NCBI RefSeq assembly: GCF_047553045.1 | Contig: NZ_CP180208.1 | Location: 2,356,001 to 2,420,000, forward strand | Length of the DNA: 64,000 nt | Direction: 5' to 3' | Source: Sphingomonas_L flavalba_A | GTDB lineage: Bacteria > Pseudomonadota > Alphaproteobacteria > Sphingomonadales > Sphingomonadaceae | Part shown: piece by piece, positions 50,467 to 58,783 of the stretch | Layout of the letters: every line of letters starts with the position of its first letter | Position numbering within the stretch: the first letter of the stretch is position 1 | The notes under the pieces: model-generated | Told to the model about the DNA's origin: nothing | The model's input: the letters and a program-made list of their open reading frames with translations, nothing else | Database searches by the model: none | Position numbers and translations under genes: made by a program

Positions 50467-51654
50467 TTGCACAAGCATCATAGCGCGCTGGGGCTAGCTG
50501 CCGCCCTGCGGCCGGTTCAGCCGGTCACGCTCGTCCGCCCGCACGCCGCCCGGCGCGCGGCCCGCTTCTTCGTCGAGAAGTTTCCGGGCCGGACGCTGTA
50601 CGCGGTCAAGGCGAACCCGTCCCCCGACCTGCTGCGCATCCTGTGGGATGCCGGCGTCACCCACTATGACGTCGCCTCGATCGCCGAGGTGCGGCTGGTG
50701 GCAGCGACGCTGCCGCAGGCGACCCTGTGCTTCATGCACCCGGTCAAGGCGGAAGAGGCGATCGCCGAGGCGTATTTCACTCACGGCATCCGCACCTTCT
50801 CGCTCGACAGCCTGGACGAGCTTGAGAAAATCATGCGCGCGACCAACGACGCGACCGACCTGACGCTGTGCGTCCGGCTGCGCGTGTCGTCGGAACACAG
50901 CAAGCTGAGCCTGGCCGCCAAGTTCGGCGCCGCGCCGGACGAGGCGAAGGCGCTGCTGTTCGCCGCGCGGCAGGCGGCGGATGCGCTCGGCATTTGCTTC
51001 CATGTCGGATCGCAGGCGATGACGCCGGAAGCCTATGCCGAGGCGATGGAGCGGGTGCGCGCGGCGATCGTCGAGGCAGCGGTGACCGTCGACGTGATCG
51101 ACGTCGGCGGTGGGTTCCCGTCGGTTTACCCCGGCATGGAGCCGCCGCCGCTGGAGCGGTATTTCGAGACGATCCACCGCGCGTTCGAAAGCCTGCCGGT
51201 CAGCTATTCCGCCGAGCTGTGGGCCGAACCCGGCCGCGCGCTGTGCGCCGAATATTCGTCGCTGGTCGTCCGCGTCGAGAAGCGGCGCGGCGATGAACTG
51301 TACATCAACGACGGCGCTTATGGCGCGTTGTTCGATGCAGCGCATGTCGGCTGGCGCTTCCCGGTCACACTGCTGCGCGAGCCGGATTCGGAGGCGCGGC
51401 CGATGCCGTTCAGCTTCTACGGGCCGACCTGCGACGACCTCGACCATATGGTCGGGCCGTTCATGCTGCCCGCCGACACCCGCGCCGGCGACTATCTGGA
51501 GATCGGCATGCTCGGCGCCTATGGCGCGGCGATGCGCACCGGCTTCAACGGCTTCGGATCGGACGAGACCCACGAGGCGGAGGACGAGCCGATGGCATCG
51601 CTCTACCTGGACGATGCGGCGGTCGAGGTTCCGTCCAACGTCGTCACGCTGTAA
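50467..51654 (+). CDS. Type III PLP-dependent decarboxylase (ornithine/diamine type)
   Basis: This 395-residue enzyme belongs to the alanine-racemase-fold decarboxylases (eukaryotic ODC-like). PLP lysine is in RTLYAVKANPSPDLL; conserved blocks are CFHVGSQAMTPEAYAE, VIDVGGGFPSVYPG, AEPGRALCAEYSS and the active-site Cys in YGPTCDDLDHM, which lies over the partner subunit. It decarboxylates ornithine to putrescine (or lysine to cadaverine). TTG at 50467 is used as start because GGAGG lies 9 bases before it. It is followed by a homospermidine synthase gene. Confidence 0.92.
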   Translation: MHKHHSALGLAAALRPVQPVTLVRPHAARRAARFFVEKFPGRTLYAVKANPSPDLLRILWDAGVTHYDVASIAEVRLVAATLPQATLCFMHPVKAEEAIAEAYFTHGIRTFSLDSLDELEKIMRATNDATDLTLCVRLRVSSEHSKLSLAAKFGAAPDEAKALLFAARQAADALGICFHVGSQAMTPEAYAEAMERVRAAIVEAAVTVDVIDVGGGFPSVYPGMEPPPLERYFETIHRAFESLPVSYSAELWAEPGRALCAEYSSLVVRVEKRRGDELYINDGAYGALFDAAHVGWRFPVTLLREPDSEARPMPFSFYGPTCDDLDHMVGPFMLPADTRAGDYLEIGMLGAYGAAMRTGFNGFGSDETHEAEDEPMASLYLDDAAVEVPSNVVTL

Positions 51655-51683
51655 CAGACCCCGATGACTGTCACGCCGGCGCG

Positions 51684-51719
51684 GGCCGGCACCGACCCGG
51701 AATGGGCGCGGTGCCGGCC
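51684..51719. repeat. Inverted repeat between decarboxylase and homospermidine synthase genes
   Basis: GGCCGGCACCG at 51684-51694 pairs perfectly with CGGTGCCGGCC at 51709-51719 around a 14-nt loop. No T tract follows, so it is not a typical terminator. It may stabilise the mRNA or set the ratio of the two genes, or it may be an extragenic palindrome. Confidence 0.6.
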
Positions 51720-51752
51720 GGCGGCGGCACAATGTTTGCTGGAGATTTGTAG

Positions 51753-52802
51753 ATGACCGAGTCCGTCAACGACACCCGCAAGGCGGAATTGCTGTCGACC
51801 ACCGTCGAGCATGTCGACATCCGCAGCTTCGACGCGCGGCCGATCATCGATTCGATGGGCAAGATGAGCTTCACCAGCCGCGACCTGGCCCGCGCCACCC
51901 GCATCTACAACCAGATGCTGGAAGACAAGGACTGCTCGATCTTCCTGGTCATCGCCGGGTCGACCTCCGCCGGCGGCTGCATGGACCTGTATGCCGAACT
52001 GCTGCGCTCGAACATGATCGACGGCGTCGTCGCGACCGGCGCGTCGATCGTCGACATGGATTTCTTCGAAGGGCTTGGCCACAAGCATTATCAGGCGCTT
52101 GAGGTGCCGGACGACAACACGCTGCGCTCGCTCTACATCGACCGCATCTACGACACCTATATCGACGAAGAGCAGCTTCAGGACTGCGACAACACGATCT
52201 TCGCGATTGCCGAGGGGCTGGAGCCGAAGCCCTATTCCAGCCGCGCCTTCATCCGCGAGATGGGCCGTCACCTGTCCAGGCACGGCAAGAAGGACAACAG
52301 CCTGGTCAAGCTGGCGTTCGAGCATGACGTGCCTATTTTCTGCCCCGCCTTCGTCGACAGCTCGGCCGGGTTCGGGCTGGTCAAGCACCAGGTGGAACGC
52401 GCCAAAGCGGGCAAGCCATACATGGTGCTCGATGCGATCGCCGATTTCCGCGAGCTGACCGACATCAAGATCAAGGCGGGGACCACCGGCCTGCTGATGA
52501 TCGGCGGTGGCGTGCCGAAGAACTTCATCCAGGACACCGTCGTCTGCGCCGAGATCCTCGGCCACGAGGATGTCGAGATGCACAAATACGCGGTGCAGAT
52601 CACCGTCGCCGACGTGCGCGACGGCGCCTGTTCGTCCTCAACGCTGCAGGAAGCGGCAAGCTGGGGCAAGGTCGACACCGCGCTGGAGCAGATGGTCTAC
52701 GCCGAAGCGGGCAGCGTCATGCCGCTGCTTGCCTCCGACGCATGGCACCGCGGCGCGTGGAAGGACCGGCCGAAGCGCGCCTGGGGCAAGATTTTCGACT
52801 GA
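51753..52802 (+). CDS. Deoxyhypusine-synthase-like homospermidine synthase
   Basis: This 349-residue NAD-dependent enzyme is of the deoxyhypusine synthase fold. In bacteria, which lack eIF5A, such proteins make homospermidine or related polyamines from putrescine. Blocks: VIAGSTSAGGCMDLYAELLR, DGVVATGASIVDMDFFEGLG, CPAFVDSSAGFGLVKHQVER, and the lysine motif EAASWGKVDTA matching the substrate-linking Lys of eukaryotic DHS (SWGK). It follows the decarboxylase after 98 bp containing a hairpin. Confidence 0.9.
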   Translation: MTESVNDTRKAELLSTTVEHVDIRSFDARPIIDSMGKMSFTSRDLARATRIYNQMLEDKDCSIFLVIAGSTSAGGCMDLYAELLRSNMIDGVVATGASIVDMDFFEGLGHKHYQALEVPDDNTLRSLYIDRIYDTYIDEEQLQDCDNTIFAIAEGLEPKPYSSRAFIREMGRHLSRHGKKDNSLVKLAFEHDVPIFCPAFVDSSAGFGLVKHQVERAKAGKPYMVLDAIADFRELTDIKIKAGTTGLLMIGGGVPKNFIQDTVVCAEILGHEDVEMHKYAVQITVADVRDGACSSSTLQEAASWGKVDTALEQMVYAEAGSVMPLLASDAWHRGAWKDRPKRAWGKIFD

Positions 52803-52835
52803 CCGTTACGGCCTTGCATCAAATAGGCGATGCGC

Positions 52836-52868
52836 GCACCCTCCCCGCTTCCTGAGGGGGGAGGGTGC
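52836..52868 (+). promoter_or_regulatory. Hairpin hiding the MAPEG ribosome binding site
   Basis: GCACCCTCCCC (52836-52846) pairs perfectly with GGGGAGGGTGC (52858-52868), and this right arm includes the GGGGAGGG ribosome binding site 6 bases before the ATG at 52871. The RNA could mask the site. The repeat may also be a dispersed palindrome. Confidence 0.5.
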
Positions 52869-52870
52869 CG

Positions 52871-53290
52871 ATGCCTGCCGAGATACTGAAGCCCGTCGCG
52901 GTTCTGATCGCCTGGTCGCTGGTGATGTGGGGGTGGATGTACGCCACCCGCATCCCGGCGATGAAGAAGGCGCGAGTCAGGCTGGACCCGACGCTGCCGC
53001 CGGGCACGCTGACCAGCACATTGCCGCCCGAGGTCCGCTGGAAGGCGGACAATTACAATCACCTGATGGAACAGCCGACGATCTTCTACGCCGTCGCGCT
53101 GCTGCTGGCGGTGGCGGGCGCCGGCGACGGCCATGTCGCGCATATCGCCTGGGCCTATGTCGTGCTGCGCATCGCCCACAGCATCGTCCAGGCGGTATGG
53201 AACCGGATCATGGTCCGCTTCGCGATCTTCACCGTGTCGACGCTGTGCCTGATTGTGCTGGCGATCCGCGCGCTGGTGGTGGTGTTCTAG
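52871..53290 (+). CDS. MAPEG family membrane protein
   Basis: This 139-residue inner-membrane protein has four hydrophobic segments and the MAPEG pattern (eicosanoid and glutathione-related membrane proteins): AEILKPVAVLIAWSLVMWGW, WKADNYNHLMEQPTIFYAVA with the characteristic N-x-x-H-x-x-E-x-P, YVVLRIAHSIVQAVWNR and a final helix. ATG at 52871 follows the GGGGAGGG site; the GTG at 52865 is an alternative. The bacterial role is unknown. Confidence 0.88.
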   Translation: MPAEILKPVAVLIAWSLVMWGWMYATRIPAMKKARVRLDPTLPPGTLTSTLPPEVRWKADNYNHLMEQPTIFYAVALLLAVAGAGDGHVAHIAWAYVVLRIAHSIVQAVWNRIMVRFAIFTVSTLCLIVLAIRALVVVF

Positions 53291-53315
53291 GCGCGTGAGT
53301 TTGTCGTGATTTGAG

Positions 53316-53395
53316 CGGCACCAGCCCGCGCCCCCACCCGGCCTCCCAACGGCAGTATCATATGGGAGGCCGGGTGGGGGCGTGGGCTGGTGCCG
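53316..53395. repeat. Long inverted repeat, 33-bp arms, between convergent genes
   Basis: The arms 53316-53348 and 53363-53395 pair over 33 bp with one mismatch, around a 14-nt loop (ACGGCAGTATCATA). The left arm begins CGGCACCAGCCC and has a CCCCCACCCGGCCTCCC core. No T run follows on either strand. It lies between MAPEG (+) and the RNA methyltransferase (-), so it could be a bidirectional terminator or a small mobile palindromic element. Confidence 0.85.
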
Positions 53396-53417
53396 ATTCC
53401 GCCTGAAGCGGACACAT

Positions 53418-54614
53418 CTAGTTATCCCGCGCGAAGGCGGCGCAGAGTTCCACGTGGGTCGACCAGCGGAACTGGCCGACCGGGGTGATGCCGGTCAGCC
53501 GGTAGCCGCCGGCGACGAGCACCGCCGCGTCGCGGGCGAAGCTGGACGGGTTGCACGAGACATAAGCGATCGCCGGCACCCGTGACGCCGCGAGCTGGGC
53601 GATCTGCTCGGCCGCGCCGGCGCGCGGTGGATCGAGGACGACAGCGGCGAACCGGTCGAGGTCGGCGGTCATCAGCGGCCGGCGGTACAGGTCGCGATGC
53701 TCGACCGCCAGCGGGCGCCCGGCCGCGTTGGCCGCCGCCTTCAGCGCCAGCACCGCGTCGCGCCCCGCCTCCGCCGCGTAGACGCGGCCGGGCAGCGCCA
53801 GCGCGAAGGTGCCGAGGCCGGCAAACAGGTCGGCGACCGTCGTCGCGCCGCCAATCGCCGCCCGCACCGCCGCGACCAGCGCCGCCTCGCCATCCGCCGT
53901 CGCCTGTAGGAAGGCATTGTGCGGCAGCGGCACGGCGACGCCGCCGAGCGTGATTGTCACCGGTTGCGGTTCCCACCGGGTCTGCGGGCCATAGCCGTCG
54001 TCGATCGCCAGCCGGGCAAGCGAATGGCGGGCGGCGAAATCTGTCAGCGCCTCCGCCGCCGCCAGCCCGTCCGCCGTCACCTTGGCGAGCAGCAGGTCGA
54101 CGCCCTGATCGGCCAGCGTCATCCGTATCTCCGCGCCGCGCCGGTCGGCGATCAGGCCGCCGAGCAACGCGCGCAGCGGCGCGACCAGCGCGAACAGTTC
54201 CGGCGCCAGGATCGCGCATTCCGTCATGTCGACGATGCGGTGACTGCCGCCCTCGCTGAAGCCGATCAGCACCCGCTTTCCCCGCCGTTCGGCGCGGAGG
54301 GCGGCACGGCGGCGGCTGTGCGGCGGCGACAGGTGGGTCGGCGCGAACGGCGGCGGTGCCACACCCTGCGCCGCCAGCGCCCCGGCGACGCGGTCGGCGA
54401 CGAAGCTGGTCTGGCTGGGCGTGTCGAGATGCTGGAGCAGGCAGCCGCCGCAGGTCGGGAAATGGCGGCAGACGGGTTCGACGTGATGCGGGCCGGCAAC
54501 GACGATGCCGCCCTGCAAGCGATCGCCGGGCGCGGCGAGCGGTGCGTGGCGGCCGTCGGCGGTGACACCGTCGCCCCGCGCCGCGACGCGGACGATCAGG
54601 TCGGCATCGCTCAT
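53418..54614 (-). CDS. TrmA-family 23S rRNA/tRNA uracil-5-methyltransferase
   Basis: This 398-residue protein methylates uracil-C5 in RNA with SAM. The N-terminus has the iron-sulfur cysteines of RlmD/RlmC-like members: CRHFPTCGGCLLQH and a fourth Cys in MTECAIL. The SAM motif is VADLFAGLGTFALALP; catalytic Cys is in AYVSCNPSSFARD, preceded by VVLDPPRAG. No separate TRAM domain is obvious, only a short N-terminal beta stretch (IVRVAARGDGVTADGR). The ATG overlaps the nnrD stop as ATGA. Confidence 0.92.
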   Translation of the reverse strand: MSDADLIVRVAARGDGVTADGRHAPLAAPGDRLQGGIVVAGPHHVEPVCRHFPTCGGCLLQHLDTPSQTSFVADRVAGALAAQGVAPPPFAPTHLSPPHSRRRAALRAERRGKRVLIGFSEGGSHRIVDMTECAILAPELFALVAPLRALLGGLIADRRGAEIRMTLADQGVDLLLAKVTADGLAAAEALTDFAARHSLARLAIDDGYGPQTRWEPQPVTITLGGVAVPLPHNAFLQATADGEAALVAAVRAAIGGATTVADLFAGLGTFALALPGRVYAAEAGRDAVLALKAAANAAGRPLAVEHRDLYRRPLMTADLDRFAAVVLDPPRAGAAEQIAQLAASRVPAIAYVSCNPSSFARDAAVLVAGGYRLTGITPVGQFRWSTHVELCAAFARDN

Positions 54615-55978
54615 AGCGCGGCGCCGAGCGCGGCGGGCAGGCGAGCGACGAGCGCGTCGGCGACGAAGGCCGGGCCGGCGCGGCGGGCCGCCTCGCCATG
54701 CAGCCAGACCGCCGTTTCCGCCGCCGCCAGCGGTGCGAGGCCGCGCGCGAGCTGGGCGGCGACGATGCCGGCGAGCACGTCGCCGGTACCGGCGGTTGAC
54801 AGCCAGGGCGAGGCGCCGTCGGCGACCCGCACCCTGCCGTCCGGCGCGGCGATGACGGTGTCGGCGCCCTTGGCGATGACCACCGCGTCGGCGCGGGCGG
54901 CGGCGGCGCGGGCGCGGTCGATCTTCGAGCCGGGAAGCGCGCCGAACAGCGCGGCGAACTCGCCGTCATGCGGGGTCAGGACGGTGGGCGCGGTGCGGTC
55001 GGCCAGCGCCTCTGGCGTCACCTGGCGCAGCGCATCGCCGTCGACAACCAGCGGCGCCGCGGCGCGGAGCGCGGCGGCCAGCGGCGCGGCGCCGTCCGCG
55101 CCAAGACCGGGGCCGACGAGCAGCGCGCCGAGGCGGCGGTCGGCCACCACCTCCGGCAGCACATCGGCCGGGCGAGTGACGACGGCGTCGGGCAGGCCGC
55201 CACCACCGGCGCCGAGCAGCAGCACATAGCCGGCGCCGGCATGGGCGGCGGCGCTGGCGGCAAGCCGGGCGGCGCCGGGCATCGCGCCGCCGACGACCGC
55301 GACGAGGCCGCGGGTATATTTATGGTCGGCGGGTGACGGCGGGGCGAGCACCGGGCGGACGACGGTTTCGACGCTGGCCGATGCCGACAGGCCGATGTCG
55401 GCGACGAACAGCCGGCCGCAAAGGCCGGCGGCGGGCTGGAGCAGATGCGCCGGCTTCAACGCGCCGAGCGCCAGCGTCGCGGTGTAGCGCGGCACCGCGC
55501 CCAGCAGCGCGCCGTCGTCGGTGGCGACGCCGCTTGGCACGTCGACGGCGATGCGGTGGCGGGCCGGAATGGCGAGCGCCGCCTCCACCTCGGCCGACAG
55601 CGGGCGGGTAAGGCCGGTGCCAAACAGCGCGTCGATGACCAGAAAAGCGGGGTCAGCCGCCGCCAGCGGCACCACCGGCCCGCTCCAGCCGCCGCGCGCC
55701 GCGCGGGCAGCGTCGGTCGTGGGGTCGGCCAGCGCGGCAACAGTGACCGGGGCGCCGCGTTCGCCCAGGATGCGCGCCGCGACATAGCCGTCGCCGCCAT
55801 TGTTGCCGGGGCCGCAAAGGATCAGGATCGGGTAGTGCGCGCCGGCGATCCGCCAGGCGAGGTCGGCGACGGCGCGCCCGGCGCGGTCCATCAGCGCCGT
55901 CACGCTGGTGCCGGCGGCGATCGCCGCCGCTTCCGCCGCGCGGGTCTCCGCAGCGGTCAGCACGGGGAGTCCGGCCAT
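54611..55978 (-). CDS. nnrD: Bifunctional NAD(P)H-hydrate epimerase/dehydratase
   Basis: This 455-residue enzyme repairs hydrated NADH and NADPH. The N-terminal YjeF_N epimerase domain has LILCGPGNNGGDGYVAARIL and IDALFGTGLTRPL. The C-terminal YjeF_C (carbohydrate kinase-like) dehydratase has HKYTRGLVAVVGGAMPGA, LLVGPGLGAD, PTVLTPHDGEFAALFG and WLSTAGTGDVLAGIVAA with the catalytic Asp. The two domains are fused as in E. coli. It overlaps the RNA methyltransferase gene and follows a small hypothetical gene after 2 bp. Confidence 0.95.
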   Translation of the reverse strand: MAGLPVLTAAETRAAEAAAIAAGTSVTALMDRAGRAVADLAWRIAGAHYPILILCGPGNNGGDGYVAARILGERGAPVTVAALADPTTDAARAARGGWSGPVVPLAAADPAFLVIDALFGTGLTRPLSAEVEAALAIPARHRIAVDVPSGVATDDGALLGAVPRYTATLALGALKPAHLLQPAAGLCGRLFVADIGLSASASVETVVRPVLAPPSPADHKYTRGLVAVVGGAMPGAARLAASAAAHAGAGYVLLLGAGGGGLPDAVVTRPADVLPEVVADRRLGALLVGPGLGADGAAPLAAALRAAAPLVVDGDALRQVTPEALADRTAPTVLTPHDGEFAALFGALPGSKIDRARAAAARADAVVIAKGADTVIAAPDGRVRVADGASPWLSTAGTGDVLAGIVAAQLARGLAPLAAAETAVWLHGEAARRAGPAFVADALVARLPAALGAAL

Positions 55979-55980
55979 GC

Positions 55981-56313
55981 TCAGCGCGCCCTGGTCGTTG
56001 CCGGCAACCGGTAGCGGTCACCGCCGATCGCCACCGCGATCTCACCCGCGCCGGCGATGCTGACTTCGGCCGCCTCGGCGCCGTCCGCCGCGACGACGCC
56101 GCGTCCGGCGGCGGTGACCAGCAGCCGGTGGAAGCCGCCGCCGGGGTTGCGGACGGTCAGTTCCAGCCCGCCCGCGCCGACCCGGCGTTCAAGTGCACAG
56201 GCGGCGGCGAAGCTCTCCGTGCCGCTGGGGGCGCAGGCCAGCGCACCGTCGCGCGCGACGGGCGCCGCCGCCGCAACGAGGAACGGCGCGCAATCAGATG
56301 TCGGCGTAGACAT
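55981..56313 (-). CDS. Conserved-looking hypothetical protein
   Basis: This 110-residue protein has no recognised family: an Ala-rich N-terminus with two Cys (APFLVAAAAPVARDGALACA), ALERRVGAGGLELTVRNPGG and a C-terminus rich in beta strands (VSIAGAGEIAVAIGGDRYRL). It overlaps the ilvD 3' end by 20 bp and is 2 bp before the nnrD ATG, so it is probably a real member of a compact operon. Compositional bias is normal for the neighbourhood. Function unknown. Confidence 0.6.
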   Translation of the reverse strand: MSTPTSDCAPFLVAAAAPVARDGALACAPSGTESFAAACALERRVGAGGLELTVRNPGGGFHRLLVTAAGRGVVAADGAEAAEVSIAGAGEIAVAIGGDRYRLPATTRAR

Positions 56314-58015
56314 GGGTTTCGGACCGCGCCCCCGGATGCGTCAACGCACCCTTATAGGCCGGGCCGACATTCTGCGCATAGCGCCAGAGCGCGCCGGACT
56401 GATAGTCGTTGGTGCGCGGCACCCAACGGGCGCGACGTTCCGCCAGCACATCCTCCTCCACCACAAGGTCGATGGTGCCGGCGACCGCGTCGATGCGGAT
56501 GAGGTCGCCGTCCTCGACCAGCGCGATCGGGCCGCCGACCGCCGCTTCCGGCCCGACATGGCCGATGCAGAAGCCACGCGTACCCCCGGAGAAACGGCCG
56601 TCGGTGACCAGCGCCATCTTCTCGCCCAGGCCCTGCCCGTACAGCGCGGCGGTGGTCGACAGCATCTCGCGCATCCCTGGCCCGCCCTTTGGCCCTTCGT
56701 AGCGGATGACGATGACCGAACCTTCGGCGACGGTGCGCGCCTCGACCGCCTCGAACGCATCCTCTTCGCAATCGAAGACCCGCGCCGGGCCTTCGAACGC
56801 CAGCCGGTGCATGCCCGCGACCTTCACGATCGCGCCGTCGGGCGCCAGCGTGCCGCGCAGGCCGACGACACCGCCGGTCGGCGACAACGGCGCGCGCGCG
56901 TCGTAGATCACCTTCTGGTCCGGGTTCCACGTCACCTGATCGATATTCTCACCTAGCGTCTTGCCGGTGACGGTGATGCAGTCGCCGTGGAGCAGCCCTT
57001 CGGCAAGCAGCGTCTTCATCAACATGTAGACGCCGCCGGCCTCGTACATGTCCTTGGCGACATACTTACCGCCGGGCTTCAGGTCGGCGATGTAGGGCGT
57101 GGTCTTGAAGATCTCCGCCACGTCGAACAGGTCGAAATCGATGCCGACTTCGCTCGCCATCGCCGGCAGGTGCAGGCCGGCGTTGGTCGACCCGCCGGTG
57201 GCCGCGACGACGCGCGCCGCGTTCTCGAACGCTTCGCGCGTGCAGATGGTGCGCGGGCGCAGATTGTCGGCAAGCAGGTTCATCACCTGCCGGCCGGCGG
57301 CGCGGGCGTATTCGTCACGCGCGCGGTAGGGTGCCGGCATCATGTTGCTGTTGGGCAGCGACAGGCCGATCGCTTCCGCCACGCAGGCCATGGTGTTAGC
57401 GGTGTATTGCCCGCCGCAGGCACCGTGGCCGGGGCAGGCGACCTTTTCGAGCGCGCTCAGTTCGCTGAGCGGGCAACCGCCGGCGGCGTGGCGGCCGACC
57501 GCCTCGAACACGTCGATGACGGTCACGTCGCGGCCCTGCCAGGTGCCGGGCAGGATCGACCCGCCATAGACGAAGATCGCCGGGACGTTCAGCCGCAGCA
57601 TCGCCATCATCATGCCCGGCAGCGACTTGTCGCAGCCCGCAAAAGCCAGCAGCGCGTCGTAGCAATGGCCACGCATGCTGAGTTCAACCGAATCGGCGAT
57701 CACCTCGCGGCTGACCAGCGACGCCTTCATCCCCTGATGGCCCATCGCGATGCCGTCGGTGACGGTGATCGTGTTGAACCGGCGCGGGGTGCCGCCGCCC
57801 TCGATCACGCCGTCGCGCGACGCGTCGGCCTGCATGTCGAGCGTGGTGTTGCACGGCGCGCTGTCATTGCCCGCCGACGCGATGCCGACGAACGGCCGCG
57901 CGATGGCGTCCGCGTCCAGCCCCATCGCATAATAATAGCTGCGGTGCGGCGCCCGTTCCGGGCCAACCGAGACGTGGCGGCTGGGAAGCCGCGCCTTATC
58001 GAATGTCTGTGTCAT
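56294..58015 (-). CDS. ilvD: Dihydroxy-acid dehydratase
   Basis: IlvD makes the 2-keto acids of valine, leucine and isoleucine synthesis by dehydration. The 573-residue Fe-S enzyme has ligand cysteines in SAPCNTTLD, AFAGCDKSLPGMMMAM and CPGHGACGGQYTANTMACV, Mg/substrate motif regions EGGGTPRRFNTITVTDGIAM and the end block FSGGTRGFCIGHVGPEA. The three-Cys pattern indicates a [2Fe-2S] or [4Fe-4S] enzyme. The length is within the usual range. Confidence 0.97.
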   Translation of the reverse strand: MTQTFDKARLPSRHVSVGPERAPHRSYYYAMGLDADAIARPFVGIASAGNDSAPCNTTLDMQADASRDGVIEGGGTPRRFNTITVTDGIAMGHQGMKASLVSREVIADSVELSMRGHCYDALLAFAGCDKSLPGMMMAMLRLNVPAIFVYGGSILPGTWQGRDVTVIDVFEAVGRHAAGGCPLSELSALEKVACPGHGACGGQYTANTMACVAEAIGLSLPNSNMMPAPYRARDEYARAAGRQVMNLLADNLRPRTICTREAFENAARVVAATGGSTNAGLHLPAMASEVGIDFDLFDVAEIFKTTPYIADLKPGGKYVAKDMYEAGGVYMLMKTLLAEGLLHGDCITVTGKTLGENIDQVTWNPDQKVIYDARAPLSPTGGVVGLRGTLAPDGAIVKVAGMHRLAFEGPARVFDCEEDAFEAVEARTVAEGSVIVIRYEGPKGGPGMREMLSTTAALYGQGLGEKMALVTDGRFSGGTRGFCIGHVGPEAAVGGPIALVEDGDLIRIDAVAGTIDLVVEEDVLAERRARWVPRTNDYQSGALWRYAQNVGPAYKGALTHPGARSETHVYADI

Positions 58016-58045
58016 CGCGCACGCCTATGTCCCCACCGGGGGGAA

Positions 58046-58783
58046 TTACGCAAGTCTGTTGCGTACCACGGTGATGACCGGCGCGAGAATTTCGGCCCAG
58101 CGGCCAATACCGGCGGCATCCGTCAGCCCGTCATTGCGGATTTCGAGCGCCAGATACGGAATGCCGCGCGCTTCCGCATGGCGGTTCATCGTCGCGTTGA
58201 GCAGCTTGCCGGAATAGGGCTGGTTGTCACCGGCGTCGAAACCGGCCTCCGCCAGCAGGGTGAGGGCAATGCGGGCGGCGCGGTCATCGTCGTTATAGAG
58301 CAGGCCGACCGGCCATGGTCGCGGATCGCCGCCTTCCGCCAGCGCCGGAGTGAAACTGTGCACCGCGACGATCAGCGCCGGGCGCGCAGCGGCGACATGG
58401 GCGGCAACGGCGTCGTGATACGGCGCCCAGAACCGGGCGAGCCGCGCCTGACGCTCCGCCGCCGACAGGTCGGCATTGCCGGGGATCGCATGGCCGTCGC
58501 TCGCCGCCGGAATGGCGCGCGGATCGTCGGGATCGCGGTTCAGGTCGACAACGAGGCGGGACAGCGTGGCGAGAAACGCCGCCGCCCCCAGCCGCCCGGC
58601 CAGCGCCCGGGCAAGCGGCCCGGCGCCGATGTCGACGGCGATATGGGCAGCAAGCAGCGCGTCGGGAATGCCAAGCGCCACGTCCGGCGGCACCGCCGCG
58701 CCGGCATGGTCGACCAGCAGCAGGACGTCGCCGCCGCCGTCCGCCGTGCCGGGCAGATGATCGAACCAGGGCGGTGCCAGCAC
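58046..58783 (-). CDS. N-formylglutamate amidohydrolase family protein
   Basis: This 245-residue zinc hydrolase of the HutG/FGase family has VLLLVDHAGAAVPPDVALGI, DIGAGPLARALAGRL, VVDLNRDPDDPRAIP and VAVHSFTPALAEGGDPRPW; the last part is LNATMNRHAEARGIPYLALEIRN in two pieces. It releases formate or an acid from N-formyl-amino acids, usually in histidine breakdown; no hut genes are nearby. GTG at 58783 has GGAG 9 bases upstream. It follows the enoyl-CoA hydratase gene directly. Confidence 0.9.
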   Translation of the reverse strand: MLAPPWFDHLPGTADGGGDVLLLVDHAGAAVPPDVALGIPDALLAAHIAVDIGAGPLARALAGRLGAAAFLATLSRLVVDLNRDPDDPRAIPAASDGHAIPGNADLSAAERQARLARFWAPYHDAVAAHVAAARPALIVAVHSFTPALAEGGDPRPWPVGLLYNDDDRAARIALTLLAEAGFDAGDNQPYSGKLLNATMNRHAEARGIPYLALEIRNDGLTDAAGIGRWAEILAPVITVVRNRLA

